From positions 1-41,015 of IMG/VR virus record IMGVR_UViG_3300022752_000150: 41,015 nucleotides of DNA; one strand, 5' to 3'. Numbering within the stretch: position 1 is the first letter of the stretch; every line of letters begins with the position of its first letter. The stretch is from a virus. Position numbers and translations under genes: made by a program. The notes below the pieces were generated by a model, which ran no database searches, was not told the origin of the DNA, and was given only the letters and a program-made list of their open reading frames with translations. Below, piece by piece: positions 13,278 through 20,679 of the stretch.

Positions 13278-13824
13278 GCAACATGCCTTGTTTCCAATCT
13301 TTCGGTGGGTTTTTAGTTAGAACTTGTGTATGTCCGTTATTGTACCACTTACAACCTTTTGTTGTTGGTCTTTGATTGATTCTACCTAATGTCCATTTGT
13401 TTCCTGGGTGAAACGAACAGAATTTATTATTTTTTCCATCATTATACCATTTACTTTTTTTATTTCTTTCGGATATTGTTTGTGATTGTAGTGATTTGTT
13501 TTTTTCTGATTGTTTCTTACCGAAGGTGCCTTCACCACCTTCGGTCAAATTATAACCATTTTTAAAACTTTGAAATTCTTTTATGAAAAGTGGTTCCATC
13601 TCTTTTAGGGTGTGATCTTTTTCCTTTGATTGGTATATGACTTCCCACTTAAAATTATCCCAACCATATTTTTTAATAGCTAAATGTAATGCTGAGTGTT
13701 TGGCTTTATTTGATCTGAATTTATAAAAATGCGAAATCATTCTCTTCGGCCATTGTGAATCAAAGCCGATATATATTTTGTTGTTAATTTTATTTGTTAC
13801 TTTGTAGATGGAATAAATATTCAT
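13267..13824 (-). CDS. GIY-YIG homing endonuclease (free-standing)
   Basis: The 185-residue protein has an N-terminal GIY-YIG nuclease (NIYSIYKVTNKINNKIYIGF, R28 region PKRMISHF, acidic KEMEPLFIKEF). The C-terminal DNA-binding part carries two copies of a K-W-Y-N-D/N-G motif (SKWYNDGKNNKF and CKWYNNGHTQV), typical of phage Seg-like endonucleases. It lies antisense between 59 and a nucleotidase gene. A perfect TATAAATA lies 59 nt upstream on its strand, and TAAGGA is just before ATG. T4 seg genes are likewise often late or antisense. It is selfish mobile DNA, probably cutting phages that lack it. Confidence 0.88.
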   Translation of the reverse strand: MNIYSIYKVTNKINNKIYIGFDSQWPKRMISHFYKFRSNKAKHSALHLAIKKYGWDNFKWEVIYQSKEKDHTLKEMEPLFIKEFQSFKNGYNLTEGGEGTFGKKQSEKNKSLQSQTISERNKKSKWYNDGKNNKFCSFHPGNKWTLGRINQRPTTKGCKWYNNGHTQVLTKNPPKDWKQGMLPKK

Positions 13825-13882
13825 GCTGACATTCCTTACTAATGTTAGAGTGAGTGCGGATGGCAGTCCGGCGACTCACACT

Positions 13883-13890
13883 TATTTATA
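13883..13890 (-). promoter_or_regulatory. Perfect T4 late promoter (TATAAATA) of the endonuclease gene
   Basis: Read on the minus strand, TATAAATA runs 13890 to 13883, followed by a ~50-nt leader with TAAGGA and the endonuclease ATG at 13824. This is the exact T4 late consensus. Confidence 0.7.
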
Positions 13891-13901
13891 GGAATTTAAT
13901 T

Positions 13902-14405
13902 GTGGCACAAAAAACGCTGTATTTAGACCTTGATGGCGTTCTTGCCGATTTCACTAAACGTTATATTGAATTATATGACGAACATCCGGATGAAACAAGA
14001 GGCCGTAAAAATTTCAGTAAAAACTGGGCACACTTTATTGAGGACAGAAATTTTGCTACACTTGATAAATTTCCAGGTTGCGATACACTTCTTTATTATG
14101 TTTCTGAGCTCGAAAAAAATCATGGTATCAATGTTCAAATTTTATCATCTTCTGGTGGTGAACAATTTCATCACATGGTTGAAGCTCAGAAAAAACTTTG
14201 GTTGATTTCAAATGGCCTTTTTTACAAAAGGAATATTGTGTCGAGTCGAAAATTAAAAAAGAATTATGCAACACCACATTCGATTTTAATTGATGATACC
14301 GAAGATGTAATTGCCGATTTCAATGAAGCGGGTGGAATCGGTATACTACATAAAAATGTGGCAGATACCATTAAAACACTAGAATCCATGTTTGTTAATC
14401 ACTAA
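13902..14405 (+). CDS. HAD-family 5'(3')-deoxyribonucleotidase-like phosphatase
   Basis: I chose GTG 13902, preceded by AGGAATTT, because residues before it are unrelated to the family. The 167-residue product starts MAQKTLYLDLDGVLADFTKR with HAD motif I D9-x-D11, has motif II at ILSSSGG, a lysine in SRKLKKNY and motif III at ILIDDTEDVIADF. This matches phage NT5C-like nucleotidases that dephosphorylate (deoxy)nucleoside monophosphates and may shape the nucleotide pool. It sits between the endonuclease and gene 32. The substrate is inferred. Confidence 0.82.
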   Translation: MAQKTLYLDLDGVLADFTKRYIELYDEHPDETRGRKNFSKNWAHFIEDRNFATLDKFPGCDTLLYYVSELEKNHGINVQILSSSGGEQFHHMVEAQKKLWLISNGLFYKRNIVSSRKLKKNYATPHSILIDDTEDVIADFNEAGGIGILHKNVADTIKTLESMFVNH

Positions 14406-14420
14406 ATATAATTATATTAT
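14392..14420 (+). promoter_or_regulatory. 32: Possible promoter of gene 32
   Basis: TTGTTA (14392-14397) and TATTAT (14415-14420) have a 17-nt spacer, a moderate sigma70 match. The start would lie near 14427, putting three 11-mer repeats in the leader. Confidence 0.4.
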
Positions 14421-14435
14421 GTTTTTGTGGATAAC

Positions 14436-14468
14436 CCGTTTACATACCGTTAATACTCCGTTTATACG
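14436..14468 (+). repeat. 32: Three tandem 11-bp repeats in gene 32 leader
   Basis: CCGTTTACATA, CCGTTAATACT and CCGTTTATACG follow one another without gaps and end 1 nt before the AAAGGA ribosome-binding site. T4 gp32 represses its own mRNA by cooperative binding to an unstructured leader, so these are good candidates for its operator. Confidence 0.7.
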
Positions 14469-14479
14469 AAAGGAAATAT

Positions 14480-15355
14480 ATGAGTTCATTTGCTAACCTC
14501 AAACGTAACAAGAGTTCGTTTGAAAAACTTACTAAAGCTATTGAAGCTGTCAACCAACCGGCCGATGCTGGTTCAAAAGAAGATACTCGCTTTTGGCAAC
14601 CACAAGTAGATAAGTCCGGCAACGGCATGGCAATCGTTCGTTTTTTGCCAGCACCAGCTGTCGATGGTGATGATGCTCTTCCGTGGGTTCGTCTTTTTTC
14701 ACACGGTTTTCAAGGTCCCGGCGGTTGGTTAATTGATAACTGCTTGACCACACTTAATCAAAAGTGTCCAGTCTGCGAACACAACAATATGCTTTGGAAC
14801 TCTGGTGTTGAGGCCAATAAAGAGATTGTTCGTAAGCAGAAACGTAAACTTAATTATATTGCAAACGTTTTAATTGTTTCGGATCCCAAGAATCCCGAGA
14901 ACGAGGGCCAAGTTAAATTGTTTAAGTTTGGCAAGAAAATCTTTGATAAAATCAGCGAGGCTATGAATCCTGAATTTGAAGATGAAACACCTGTAAACCC
15001 ATTTGATTTTTGGGAAGGTTCTAATTTCAAGCTTAAGATTCGGAATGTTGAAGGCTATCGCAATTATGATAAGTCCGAGTTTGATTCACCCGAGCCTCTT
15101 TTTGGTGGCAACGATGAAAAACTTGAAGCGATTTGGAAGAAAGAACATTCTCTTCAAGAGTTTCTAGATCCAAAACATTTCAAGGCACATGAAGTATTGA
15201 AGGCTCGCCTTGAAAAAGTTCTTGGTTTTGAAGGTGCGCCAATTCGTTCTAAAGCTGAAGAAATGATAGCAAAAATTGATGAAGACGTTGATATTTCGAC
15301 CAACGGCGATGAAGATGATTTAGATTATTTTAAAAATCTAGCAGAAGATCGCTAA
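14480..15355 (+). CDS. 32: Single-stranded DNA-binding protein gp32
   Basis: gp32 coats single-stranded DNA in replication, recombination and repair and organises gp59, gp41 and RNase H. The 291-residue protein has the N-terminal basic cooperative motif LKRNKSSF (7-14), a zinc site H75, C88, C96, C99 (spacing like T4 H64/C77/C87/C90), an OB-fold core with WQPQVDKSGNGMAIVRFLPA and YIANVLIVSDPKNPENEGQV, and an acidic C-terminal tail (GDEDDLDYFKNLAE) that binds partners. AAAGGA lies 5 nt before ATG 14480, directly after three 11-mer repeats that probably mediate self-repression. A bidirectional terminator follows. Confidence 0.96.
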   Translation: MSSFANLKRNKSSFEKLTKAIEAVNQPADAGSKEDTRFWQPQVDKSGNGMAIVRFLPAPAVDGDDALPWVRLFSHGFQGPGGWLIDNCLTTLNQKCPVCEHNNMLWNSGVEANKEIVRKQKRKLNYIANVLIVSDPKNPENEGQVKLFKFGKKIFDKISEAMNPEFEDETPVNPFDFWEGSNFKLKIRNVEGYRNYDKSEFDSPEPLFGGNDEKLEAIWKKEHSLQEFLDPKHFKAHEVLKARLEKVLGFEGAPIRSKAEEMIAKIDEDVDISTNGDEDDLDYFKNLAEDR

Positions 15356-15359
15356 AACA

Positions 15360-15377
15360 AACCCGCTTCGGCGGGTT
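15360..15377. terminator. Bidirectional Rho-independent terminator
   Basis: ACCCGC, loop TTCG and GCGGGT (15361-15376) are followed by TTTTT on the plus strand and by TTTGTTTT on the minus strand. It separates gene 32 from the convergent tail gene cluster. Confidence 0.85.
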
Positions 15378-15378
15378 T

Positions 15379-17850
15379 TTATATGGTTACAGTTCTTCCC
15401 ACAAGTAACTTCATAAATTCAGTATCTACTACACTGGAGGCGGCCAACATACCGCCTCCGCCACCTGCTTGTATTTGTGGTGCCTGAACATTTACAGCAG
15501 GAGGTGAAACAATAATTGGTGCGTTTCCAATTTGCAAACGAGCTTGAGCTATTTCAACAGTTGCTGCATTGAGTTTACTAGCCTCAGACTTTATAATAGT
15601 TTTCATTGTATCTGGCAAAGGTGTTGCAGATATTGTTGTGTTTAAAGCAGCTAAAGTTTGTGGCGTTGTTGATGGTGTTCCAATTATACTCGATGCTATT
15701 TGAACTCGTTTTTCTGCTTCAGTTAGCATATTAGCAGGCCTTTCAACTTCAGTCGTAAAAGCTCTAATTGCATCATCTAAGTTAGTTGCAGAAATAAATT
15801 TTGGACTTTTTTTTGCTGCATCAATAGCTAATTTAATATTGTAGTTTGGATCCATTAAATTTTTTGGATCATGCCCGGTTCCTAAACCGCCTTTAGTGTT
15901 CATTTGAAATAGGCCGTAACTTTCTTCTTTTGATGTTATATTTTTAGCTGTTGGATTTAATCTAGACTCCGCATAAGCATTTATAACAGCAGCGTTAGCT
16001 TGTTCGTCATTGAATCCCGCTTGTTTAAATTTATCAATTATTAACGAAGCCATTTTTTTCTGTTCATCATTTAGTGATTTAACATTTGACGTTGGCGCCG
16101 TTGATTTTGTTGCCGGCTCTGGTGTAGTTGATTGAACAGTTGCATTATCTACTGCTCGCACTGATGCTTGAGTTGCAGTGGTTTGTAATGCTGGTGTTGG
16201 TGCCGCTGGTGTTGGTGTTGTTAATTCTGGAGTTTTTTCGAGAGAAACATTTACACCAAAAAATTTTAATTTTTCTTCTTCTTTTTTTGCTAATCCCAAT
16301 TGATAATCTATGGCCTTTTTCTTACTTTTTTCTGAACCAGATCCTTTTTGTATTTCGTCTATTCTATCTTGTATAACTATTAAAGATGCTAAAGAATCAT
16401 TTACTGCTTCTTGTTGATTTGGAGCTAACGCATCGATAACTTGATATGCTGTGTAAGCCGCTAACCAAGCTGTACCTATGGGGCCCGAAATAAGTTGTCC
16501 TGCGCCAGACAAAAAACTTCTTAGAATTGTTTGTGCTCCAATTTTGGTTGTTTGTTGTAAAGCTTTTTTTTCTAAGTCGGCTTTTACTTTTTCTGGTATT
16601 ATTAAACCACTTGACGTTTGAGCCATTCCAGAAGGTAAAGGTAATGATTTAGCCGGTTGAACTACTTTTGAAGCTCCTGCAGCGCCAGCCGCAGCCGCTG
16701 CAGCAGCACCGCCAGCACCAGCAGCTGCAGTGCCAGGTGGAACTGTTGATGGTGTTCCTGGTTTAGGAGAACTGCCCGGCGTTCCCGGAGGCACCGTAGT
16801 CGTTTTTCCTGGAATCATTGTGGCTCCAAGCGCAGTTGCTGCAGCGCCTAATGCTATTTTAAATGCTGCGAGAGCGCCAACTGTGGCTTCTAAAATTGAT
16901 CCTAAACTAAATTTACCCAAAGGAGTTTCAATTTCTGTTCCTAATGCTACTTTAAAAGATTCAACAACAGCGTCAATCATCGATTTAACAGCACTTTGTA
17001 AAGATTTAATAACTTCGGAATCAGTTAAAAGTGTTTTTAATTCTTTAAATCCACTTTCTATAGCATTAAAAGCGCCAATAAGCATATCTTTTAAAAAGTC
17101 TCTTATTTTTTGTTTTGTATCTTCATCTAAATTTTTAAAAATTAATCCAAAAATTCCGGCACCAATTATGGCTTTAATAAGTGTTCCAAAAAAACCAGAT
17201 AAAGAGGGCAAAAGGCCAGTTAAAAGAGAACCAGCTCCACTGATACCTTTTCCTAATAAAGAAAAAATTCCACCAAATAGGCCTCCAGTTTCTTCTTTTT
17301 TTACTGGCGTTGTTCCTGGCATTATTTGAGAAGATTTTTCTCTTTTAAACTGCGATTCATATAAAGCTTCTCTTTCTCCAGCTCGTTTAAAGAAAGCATC
17401 AGATCCTTTACTTGCTGTGCCACCCATCAATTTAACGAGTTTTTGAATATTAATTCTTGTTACATTCATGTCTCTAGCCAAATATGGTAAAACTAAAGAA
17501 TTTTTTGCCGATATTTTAGCGTGAGTTTTTAAATCGGAAGTTTCGTTAATTAGTACGTCAAGTTTTTTATCGATCAATGGAGATGGCTTAGTTGATTCTT
17601 TTGCCTTCAAATTTTCTTTTATCGCAGAAGGTTCTAAAGGATTTACAGGAGCTAAACTACTTGCGGTTGGCACAGTGTATGCTTTAAACAAAGAAGGTAA
17701 AACAGCTGCTAAAAATCCAGTTTGATTGAAAATTTGTCTTGGATCAAATTTCTCCAATCCTCTTTTACCTAAAGTGCTAAAAACTCCGCCACCCTTCTTT
17801 TTCTCGGCTTTGTAAATTTCAGCTAATCTATTTTTTTTATCTTTTGCCAT
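15379..17850 (-). CDS. Tape-measure/baseplate-hub protein with tail-lysozyme domain
   Basis: The 823-residue protein combines a tape-measure-like body and a peptidoglycan-cleaving domain. The N-terminal ~190 residues are charged and helical. Residues ~190-235 are glycine-rich and hydrophobic (GGLFGGIFSLLGKGISGAGS), as in tape-measure membrane segments. A helical region and Pro/Ala/Gly-rich linker follow. From about 592 a lysozyme/transglycosylase-like domain has INAYAESRLNP with probable catalytic E628 and KEESYGLFQMN (E643), then a GTGHDPKNLMDPNYNIKLAI helix. Position after gp26 corresponds to T4 gp29. T4 places its tail lysozyme in gp5, which here seems to lack it, so the activity has apparently moved to this protein. 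Confidence 0.82.
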   Translation of the reverse strand: MAKDKKNRLAEIYKAEKKKGGGVFSTLGKRGLEKFDPRQIFNQTGFLAAVLPSLFKAYTVPTASSLAPVNPLEPSAIKENLKAKESTKPSPLIDKKLDVLINETSDLKTHAKISAKNSLVLPYLARDMNVTRINIQKLVKLMGGTASKGSDAFFKRAGEREALYESQFKREKSSQIMPGTTPVKKEETGGLFGGIFSLLGKGISGAGSLLTGLLPSLSGFFGTLIKAIIGAGIFGLIFKNLDEDTKQKIRDFLKDMLIGAFNAIESGFKELKTLLTDSEVIKSLQSAVKSMIDAVVESFKVALGTEIETPLGKFSLGSILEATVGALAAFKIALGAAATALGATMIPGKTTTVPPGTPGSSPKPGTPSTVPPGTAAAGAGGAAAAAAAGAAGASKVVQPAKSLPLPSGMAQTSSGLIIPEKVKADLEKKALQQTTKIGAQTILRSFLSGAGQLISGPIGTAWLAAYTAYQVIDALAPNQQEAVNDSLASLIVIQDRIDEIQKGSGSEKSKKKAIDYQLGLAKKEEEKLKFFGVNVSLEKTPELTTPTPAAPTPALQTTATQASVRAVDNATVQSTTPEPATKSTAPTSNVKSLNDEQKKMASLIIDKFKQAGFNDEQANAAVINAYAESRLNPTAKNITSKEESYGLFQMNTKGGLGTGHDPKNLMDPNYNIKLAIDAAKKSPKFISATNLDDAIRAFTTEVERPANMLTEAEKRVQIASSIIGTPSTTPQTLAALNTTISATPLPDTMKTIIKSEASKLNAATVEIAQARLQIGNAPIIVSPPAVNVQAPQIQAGGGGGMLAASSVVDTEFMKLLVGRTVTI

Positions 17851-17851
17851 T

Positions 17852-18777
17852 TTACTTTCTTTGACGCTGCTGTTCTTTTAATCGTTCTCTTTCTTCTTCT
17901 AGATATTTAACAAGCATATCAATATAAATTTGTCTTTCCCAAGGTAACATATTATCCAATTCTGTCAAACTATATTTGTGATGTTGCATTAATGAAAAAT
18001 TAGTTTGATAGTAATTACCAAGGGTATCATAACCAAAATTTAAACGAAAAAATTTTGTATTCCTTCTACAACAATTTTTTCTTCATAGCCACATTTTCTA
18101 CACTTAAAATCTAATTCTTTTTTTATTTTTGGCATTGTATTGAAAAAAATTTGTATTTTATTTAAATCATCTTGTTGCAAATTTTCTACAAATTCAATCA
18201 ACTCTTGTTTTTCAGTATCTTTAGCATAATACATTTGATTTTCATCGTAAATATAGTCAATACAAGAAGTAATAATTTCTATTAAACCATCAATATCATT
18301 AAAATTTATATCTTTTATATTTTCTAACATTTTTATTGTTGGATACTTCATCATGATTCCAAGTTTTTTAGAAATTTCAATTTTTTTAGAATGTTCTTTA
18401 CTGATTTCGGGCGCAATTTCTAAAAGATTTAAATCGAAATTCACTAAAGAACCACACTTCTTTGTTTCATTGTTTTCATCAGTAACATTGTTATTACAAG
18501 TGTATTTTAAATTAATTACTTCTCCGACTGATTTAGCGCGAAGGTTCATAAACAAATTTTCTAAATCAAATGTTGGCAATTCATCAATGTCAACTTTAGA
18601 AACAAGACAATTATTTAAAACCTGTTTTATTACACTTACAATTTCATTTTGATCTTCAGATTGTGCAGCCATCAAAAAGAGTTTTTGCTCTTTTACTAAA
18701 AATGGTCTAAACTTTACTTTTTTTCCAGTCGAAATCAGTGTTGTCTCATAAACAGGCACATCAATTTTGGGTAACAT
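17852..18777 (-). CDS. Predicted -1 frameshift product of gene 26 (308 aa)
   Basis: A slippery heptamer TTTTTTC (18052 to 18046 on the minus strand) lies in the gp26 frame, two codons before its stop. A -1 slip continues for 64 residues: RLNFGYDTLGNYYQTNFSLM, then QHHKYSLTELDNMLPWERQI, YIDMLVKYLEEERERLKEQQ and RQRK, stopping at 17852. The extension lacks an ATG, GTG or TTG start before its conserved-looking NYYQTNFSLM; the first Met is at MQHHKY. Tail-assembly chaperones just upstream of tape-measure genes in many phages are made by this same -1 mechanism (lambda G/GT). The frameshift itself is a prediction. Confidence 0.65.
18040..18777 (-). CDS. 26: Baseplate hub/tail assembly protein gp26
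   Basis: The 245-residue protein matches the T4 gp26 family in layout: N-terminal LPKIDVPVYETTLISTGKKV and KFRPFLVKEQKLFLMA, a helical middle, and a C-terminal zinc-ribbon-like part with paired cysteines (KYTC, KKCG and CRKCG) ending EGIQNFFV. The first motif (phage proteins with KFRPFLVKEEK-like sequence) is typical of gp26/T4 baseplate hub assembly families. GGAGAG precedes ATG 18777. It sits between the tube protein and tape measure on the same strand. A slippery sequence at its very end suggests it is the zero-frame partner of a chaperone pair, which would make it an assembly factor rather than a virion protein. Confidence 0.75.
   Translation of the reverse strand: MLPKIDVPVYETTLISTGKKVKFRPFLVKEQKLFLMAAQSEDQNEIVSVIKQVLNNCLVSKVDIDELPTFDLENLFMNLRAKSVGEVINLKYTCNNNVTDENNETKKCGSLVNFDLNLLEIAPEISKEHSKKIEISKKLGIMMKYPTIKMLENIKDINFNDIDGLIEIITSCIDYIYDENQMYYAKDTEKQELIEFVENLQQDDLNKIQIFFNTMPKIKKELDFKCRKCGYEEKIVVEGIQNFFV
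18046..18052 (-). promoter_or_regulatory. Slippery heptamer TTTTTTC for -1 frameshifting
   Basis: In the gp26 frame the site reads AAT TTT TTC, so T-TTT-TTC fits the X-XXY-YYZ rule for tandem slippage; an overlapping A-AAT-TTT also fits one codon earlier. No strong downstream pseudoknot was evident by eye. Confidence 0.65.
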
Positions 18778-18789
18778 ATTAACTCTCCA

Positions 18790-19566
18790 TTAGTTAAAAA
18801 ATCTTCCAAATGCTTTTCCAAATGGGCTTGAAACTTTATTTCCAAAGTTAGTTACGTTTTTTGCAACAGAATTGCCAAACAATTGCGTGGCAACTGCAAC
18901 TAAATCATAATTTCCTTCATAGATAACTTTATAACGTTGATAGGCAAATTGAACACCAAGACGATGAAAGCCATCATCGCTCCACGCTAATGGTGCTGGT
19001 GATATGCCAGTTGGAAATGCATCAATCAATTCAACTGCATAAATTTGTCTTATAAATTCATCATATTGTACAATTTTAATATTTGTTAAATAACGAGATT
19101 TTTCACCCTTTGGATATCGCAAATTGTTTGTATCACTTGGCATAATTGATTCAAGCCATTTTTCAAAAAGTTTACGCTCATAAAATTCGTTTGTACATAT
19201 AAAATTTAATGTCATATCATTATATTGCATTTGATATGGAACTTTATAAGTGGGCCCATATACTTTAACATCGCTTGTCAATAATGTTTTACCGGGTAGT
19301 TCAGCACTTTCACACTGTAAAGCCAAGTATCTGGAAAGTGTAGCATTATCACTGAGCGACTGTGGGTCACTACTTACGCCACGAAATGCTTGTGTAATTT
19401 CAGCGACCAGTGTATTGGGTAAATTGATAAGTTTTTCCAAAAGCGAATTACCAACGAATTGATTGATATATGGTGGAATTGGCAAAACAACCTCAAAACG
19501 ATTCGTCTTAGCAAAGCCTTCTTTAGCATTGGCGTTAGCTAAAAATGATTGTGGTGAAAATGCCAT
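18790..19566 (-). CDS. Tail tube-like protein (gp19/gp54 family)
   Basis: The 258-residue protein has features of the T4 gp19/gp54 tube fold: TNRFEVVLPIPPYINQFVG at the start, LALQCESAELPGKTLLTSDV, YGPTYKVPYQMQYNDMTLNF and ICTNEFYERKLFEKWLESI, ending with AYQRYKVIYEGNYD. A tube subunit of T4 has 163 residues and the tube initiator gp54 has 320; the size and position next to gp48, gp53 and gp26 favour the initiator gp54, but the main tube protein is not excluded. Its ATG shares one base with the stop of the preceding gene. Confidence 0.75.
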   Translation of the reverse strand: MAFSPQSFLANANAKEGFAKTNRFEVVLPIPPYINQFVGNSLLEKLINLPNTLVAEITQAFRGVSSDPQSLSDNATLSRYLALQCESAELPGKTLLTSDVKVYGPTYKVPYQMQYNDMTLNFICTNEFYERKLFEKWLESIMPSDTNNLRYPKGEKSRYLTNIKIVQYDEFIRQIYAVELIDAFPTGISPAPLAWSDDGFHRLGVQFAYQRYKVIYEGNYDLVAVATQLFGNSVAKNVTNFGNKVSSPFGKAFGRFFN

Positions 19567-20147
19567 TAAAATTTCTTCCTAGATTCAGCATATACTTTAT
19601 TTGCTGTAGCACCAACAAAAAGAGAAACCGGCAATAAAGCTGCTATGTCCCATTCGTCAGCAGTAATTTCTAAAAACCTAGATTCGACATGATTAAACAG
19701 ATAACGTTTAATACATGCATTTACTTCATATGTTTTGCTTGCTTTTGAAAGTAAATCATAACTCAACCTAAGTTTTGTGGTCTTATCAAATTTATTGTTA
19801 TTTGCATATTCGCTTAATTTATCTAAAAGAATCATACGTTGTTTTGGATGTATGTAATGCAAATTCAGCCCTAAAAATCCATCATTATATTGCTCTATTG
19901 GTAAAACCAGTGGAAACCTGTCGTAATAAGGCAATTTATCTTTTGTTTTTGGATCGTAAAAATAAAAATACATACGGCCAATAATGGCATTATTTTTCAA
20001 TCTTTGACGATCCGCTAAAAGTGCTTGCCGACTTGGTTTTAGTGTTTGTACTTTAGAACGTAACCATTCACGAGCCTGATTTGTGCGGATGCTCAAACCT
20101 TCTTTTGCAAGAGAATCTTTAATTCGGTTGATTAAATAAGCCATCAT
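19566..20147 (-). CDS. Putative DNA-end protector (gp2-like) virion protein
   Basis: The 193-residue protein contains KNNAIIGRMYFYFYDPKTKD, KLPYYDRFPLVLPIEQYNDG and FLGLNLHYIHPKQRMILLDK. I recall this core from T4-like phages, where it is usually called a gp2-like DNA-end protector or left hypothetical. Synteny supports gp2: in T4 gene 2 lies next to gene 4, and gene 53 follows. T4 gp2 binds DNA ends and shields incoming DNA from RecBCD; it has 274 residues, so this copy is shorter. Two adjacent ATGs (20147, 20144) are possible starts, with no clear Shine-Dalgarno sequence. Confidence 0.6.
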   Translation of the reverse strand: MMAYLINRIKDSLAKEGLSIRTNQAREWLRSKVQTLKPSRQALLADRQRLKNNAIIGRMYFYFYDPKTKDKLPYYDRFPLVLPIEQYNDGFLGLNLHYIHPKQRMILLDKLSEYANNNKFDKTTKLRLSYDLLSKASKTYEVNACIKRYLFNHVESRFLEITADEWDIAALLPVSLFVGATANKVYAESRKKF

Positions 20148-20216
20148 TTATTTAGGCGAATTCCCAATATTACCTTATTTACACTGATTTAGCTGTATAA
20201 GTATTGGTGCCCGATT

Positions 20217-20651
20217 TCAGATAATACCTAAATTTTTCTCCGTAAGAATTCTAAACTCCCATCCACGATCTTTACAAAATTCAGTAGCAGCTTTCCATTT
20301 AGATTGATTGATGGTATAAGTAATGTATTCGTTAATAAATTTTTGAGTTTGTTTTTTACGAATTGGTTGTTTAGTTTGATGTTCTGGTTTGATTTCAATT
20401 ACATGTGTCATTACTGTTCCATCTTTCTTTTTAACTTTTATAATAAAGTCAGGAAAATATCGATGAATTTTATTGTCAACTGGATTGTAATATTTGATTG
20501 CTAACTCTTCGGAAGACCAATAAATTACACTCTCGCTTTGGTCGAGCCAATCCATCACTTTTCTTTCCCAAGTAGAACGCCAGATGATGTTTGTTGCATC
20601 ACCAGCATACTTCTGTGGATTTTTGGGTGTGAATTTTCCTTTATATGACAT
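20217..20651 (-). CDS. 4: Head completion protein gp4
   Basis: gp4 (also called gp50) completes filled heads before tail joining. I chose ATG 20651 because MSYKGKFTPKNPQKYAGD corresponds to the T4 N-terminus (YSGKWVPKNPRKYKGD) and the frame upstream overlaps the promoter region. The 144-residue protein continues with IIWRSTWERKVMDWLDQSES, YYNPVDNKIHRYFPDF and VIEIKPEHQT. The PDF...EIKP pattern is a PD-(D/E)XK-like nuclease core, as noted for this family. It reads divergently from gp48 with a palindromic late-promoter sequence in front. Confidence 0.9.
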   Translation of the reverse strand: MSYKGKFTPKNPQKYAGDATNIIWRSTWERKVMDWLDQSESVIYWSSEELAIKYYNPVDNKIHRYFPDFIIKVKKKDGTVMTHVIEIKPEHQTKQPIRKKQTQKFINEYITYTINQSKWKAATEFCKDRGWEFRILTEKNLGII

Positions 20652-20656
20652 AAATA
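20649..20656 (+). promoter_or_regulatory. Late promoter CATAAATA for the baseplate operon
   Basis: The motif gives a predicted start near 20662 and a leader with AGGA before ATG 20680 (gp48). It is the left half of a 14-bp palindrome, ATAAATATATTTAT (20650-20663). Confidence 0.55.
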
Positions 20657-20664
20657 TATTTATT
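20657..20664 (-). promoter_or_regulatory. Late promoter AATAAATA for gp4 operon
   Basis: On the minus strand AATAAATA (20664 to 20657) lies 5 nt before ATG 20651, so the transcript may begin at or close to the start codon. It is the other half of the shared palindrome. Confidence 0.45.
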
Positions 20665-20679
20665 CTCATAGGAAAAATA

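Noticed and set aside
16730-17329. Plus-strand 199-codon frame
   Set aside because: It is antisense to the glycine/alanine/proline-rich part of the tape-measure gene, lacks a ribosome-binding site and has shadow-like composition.
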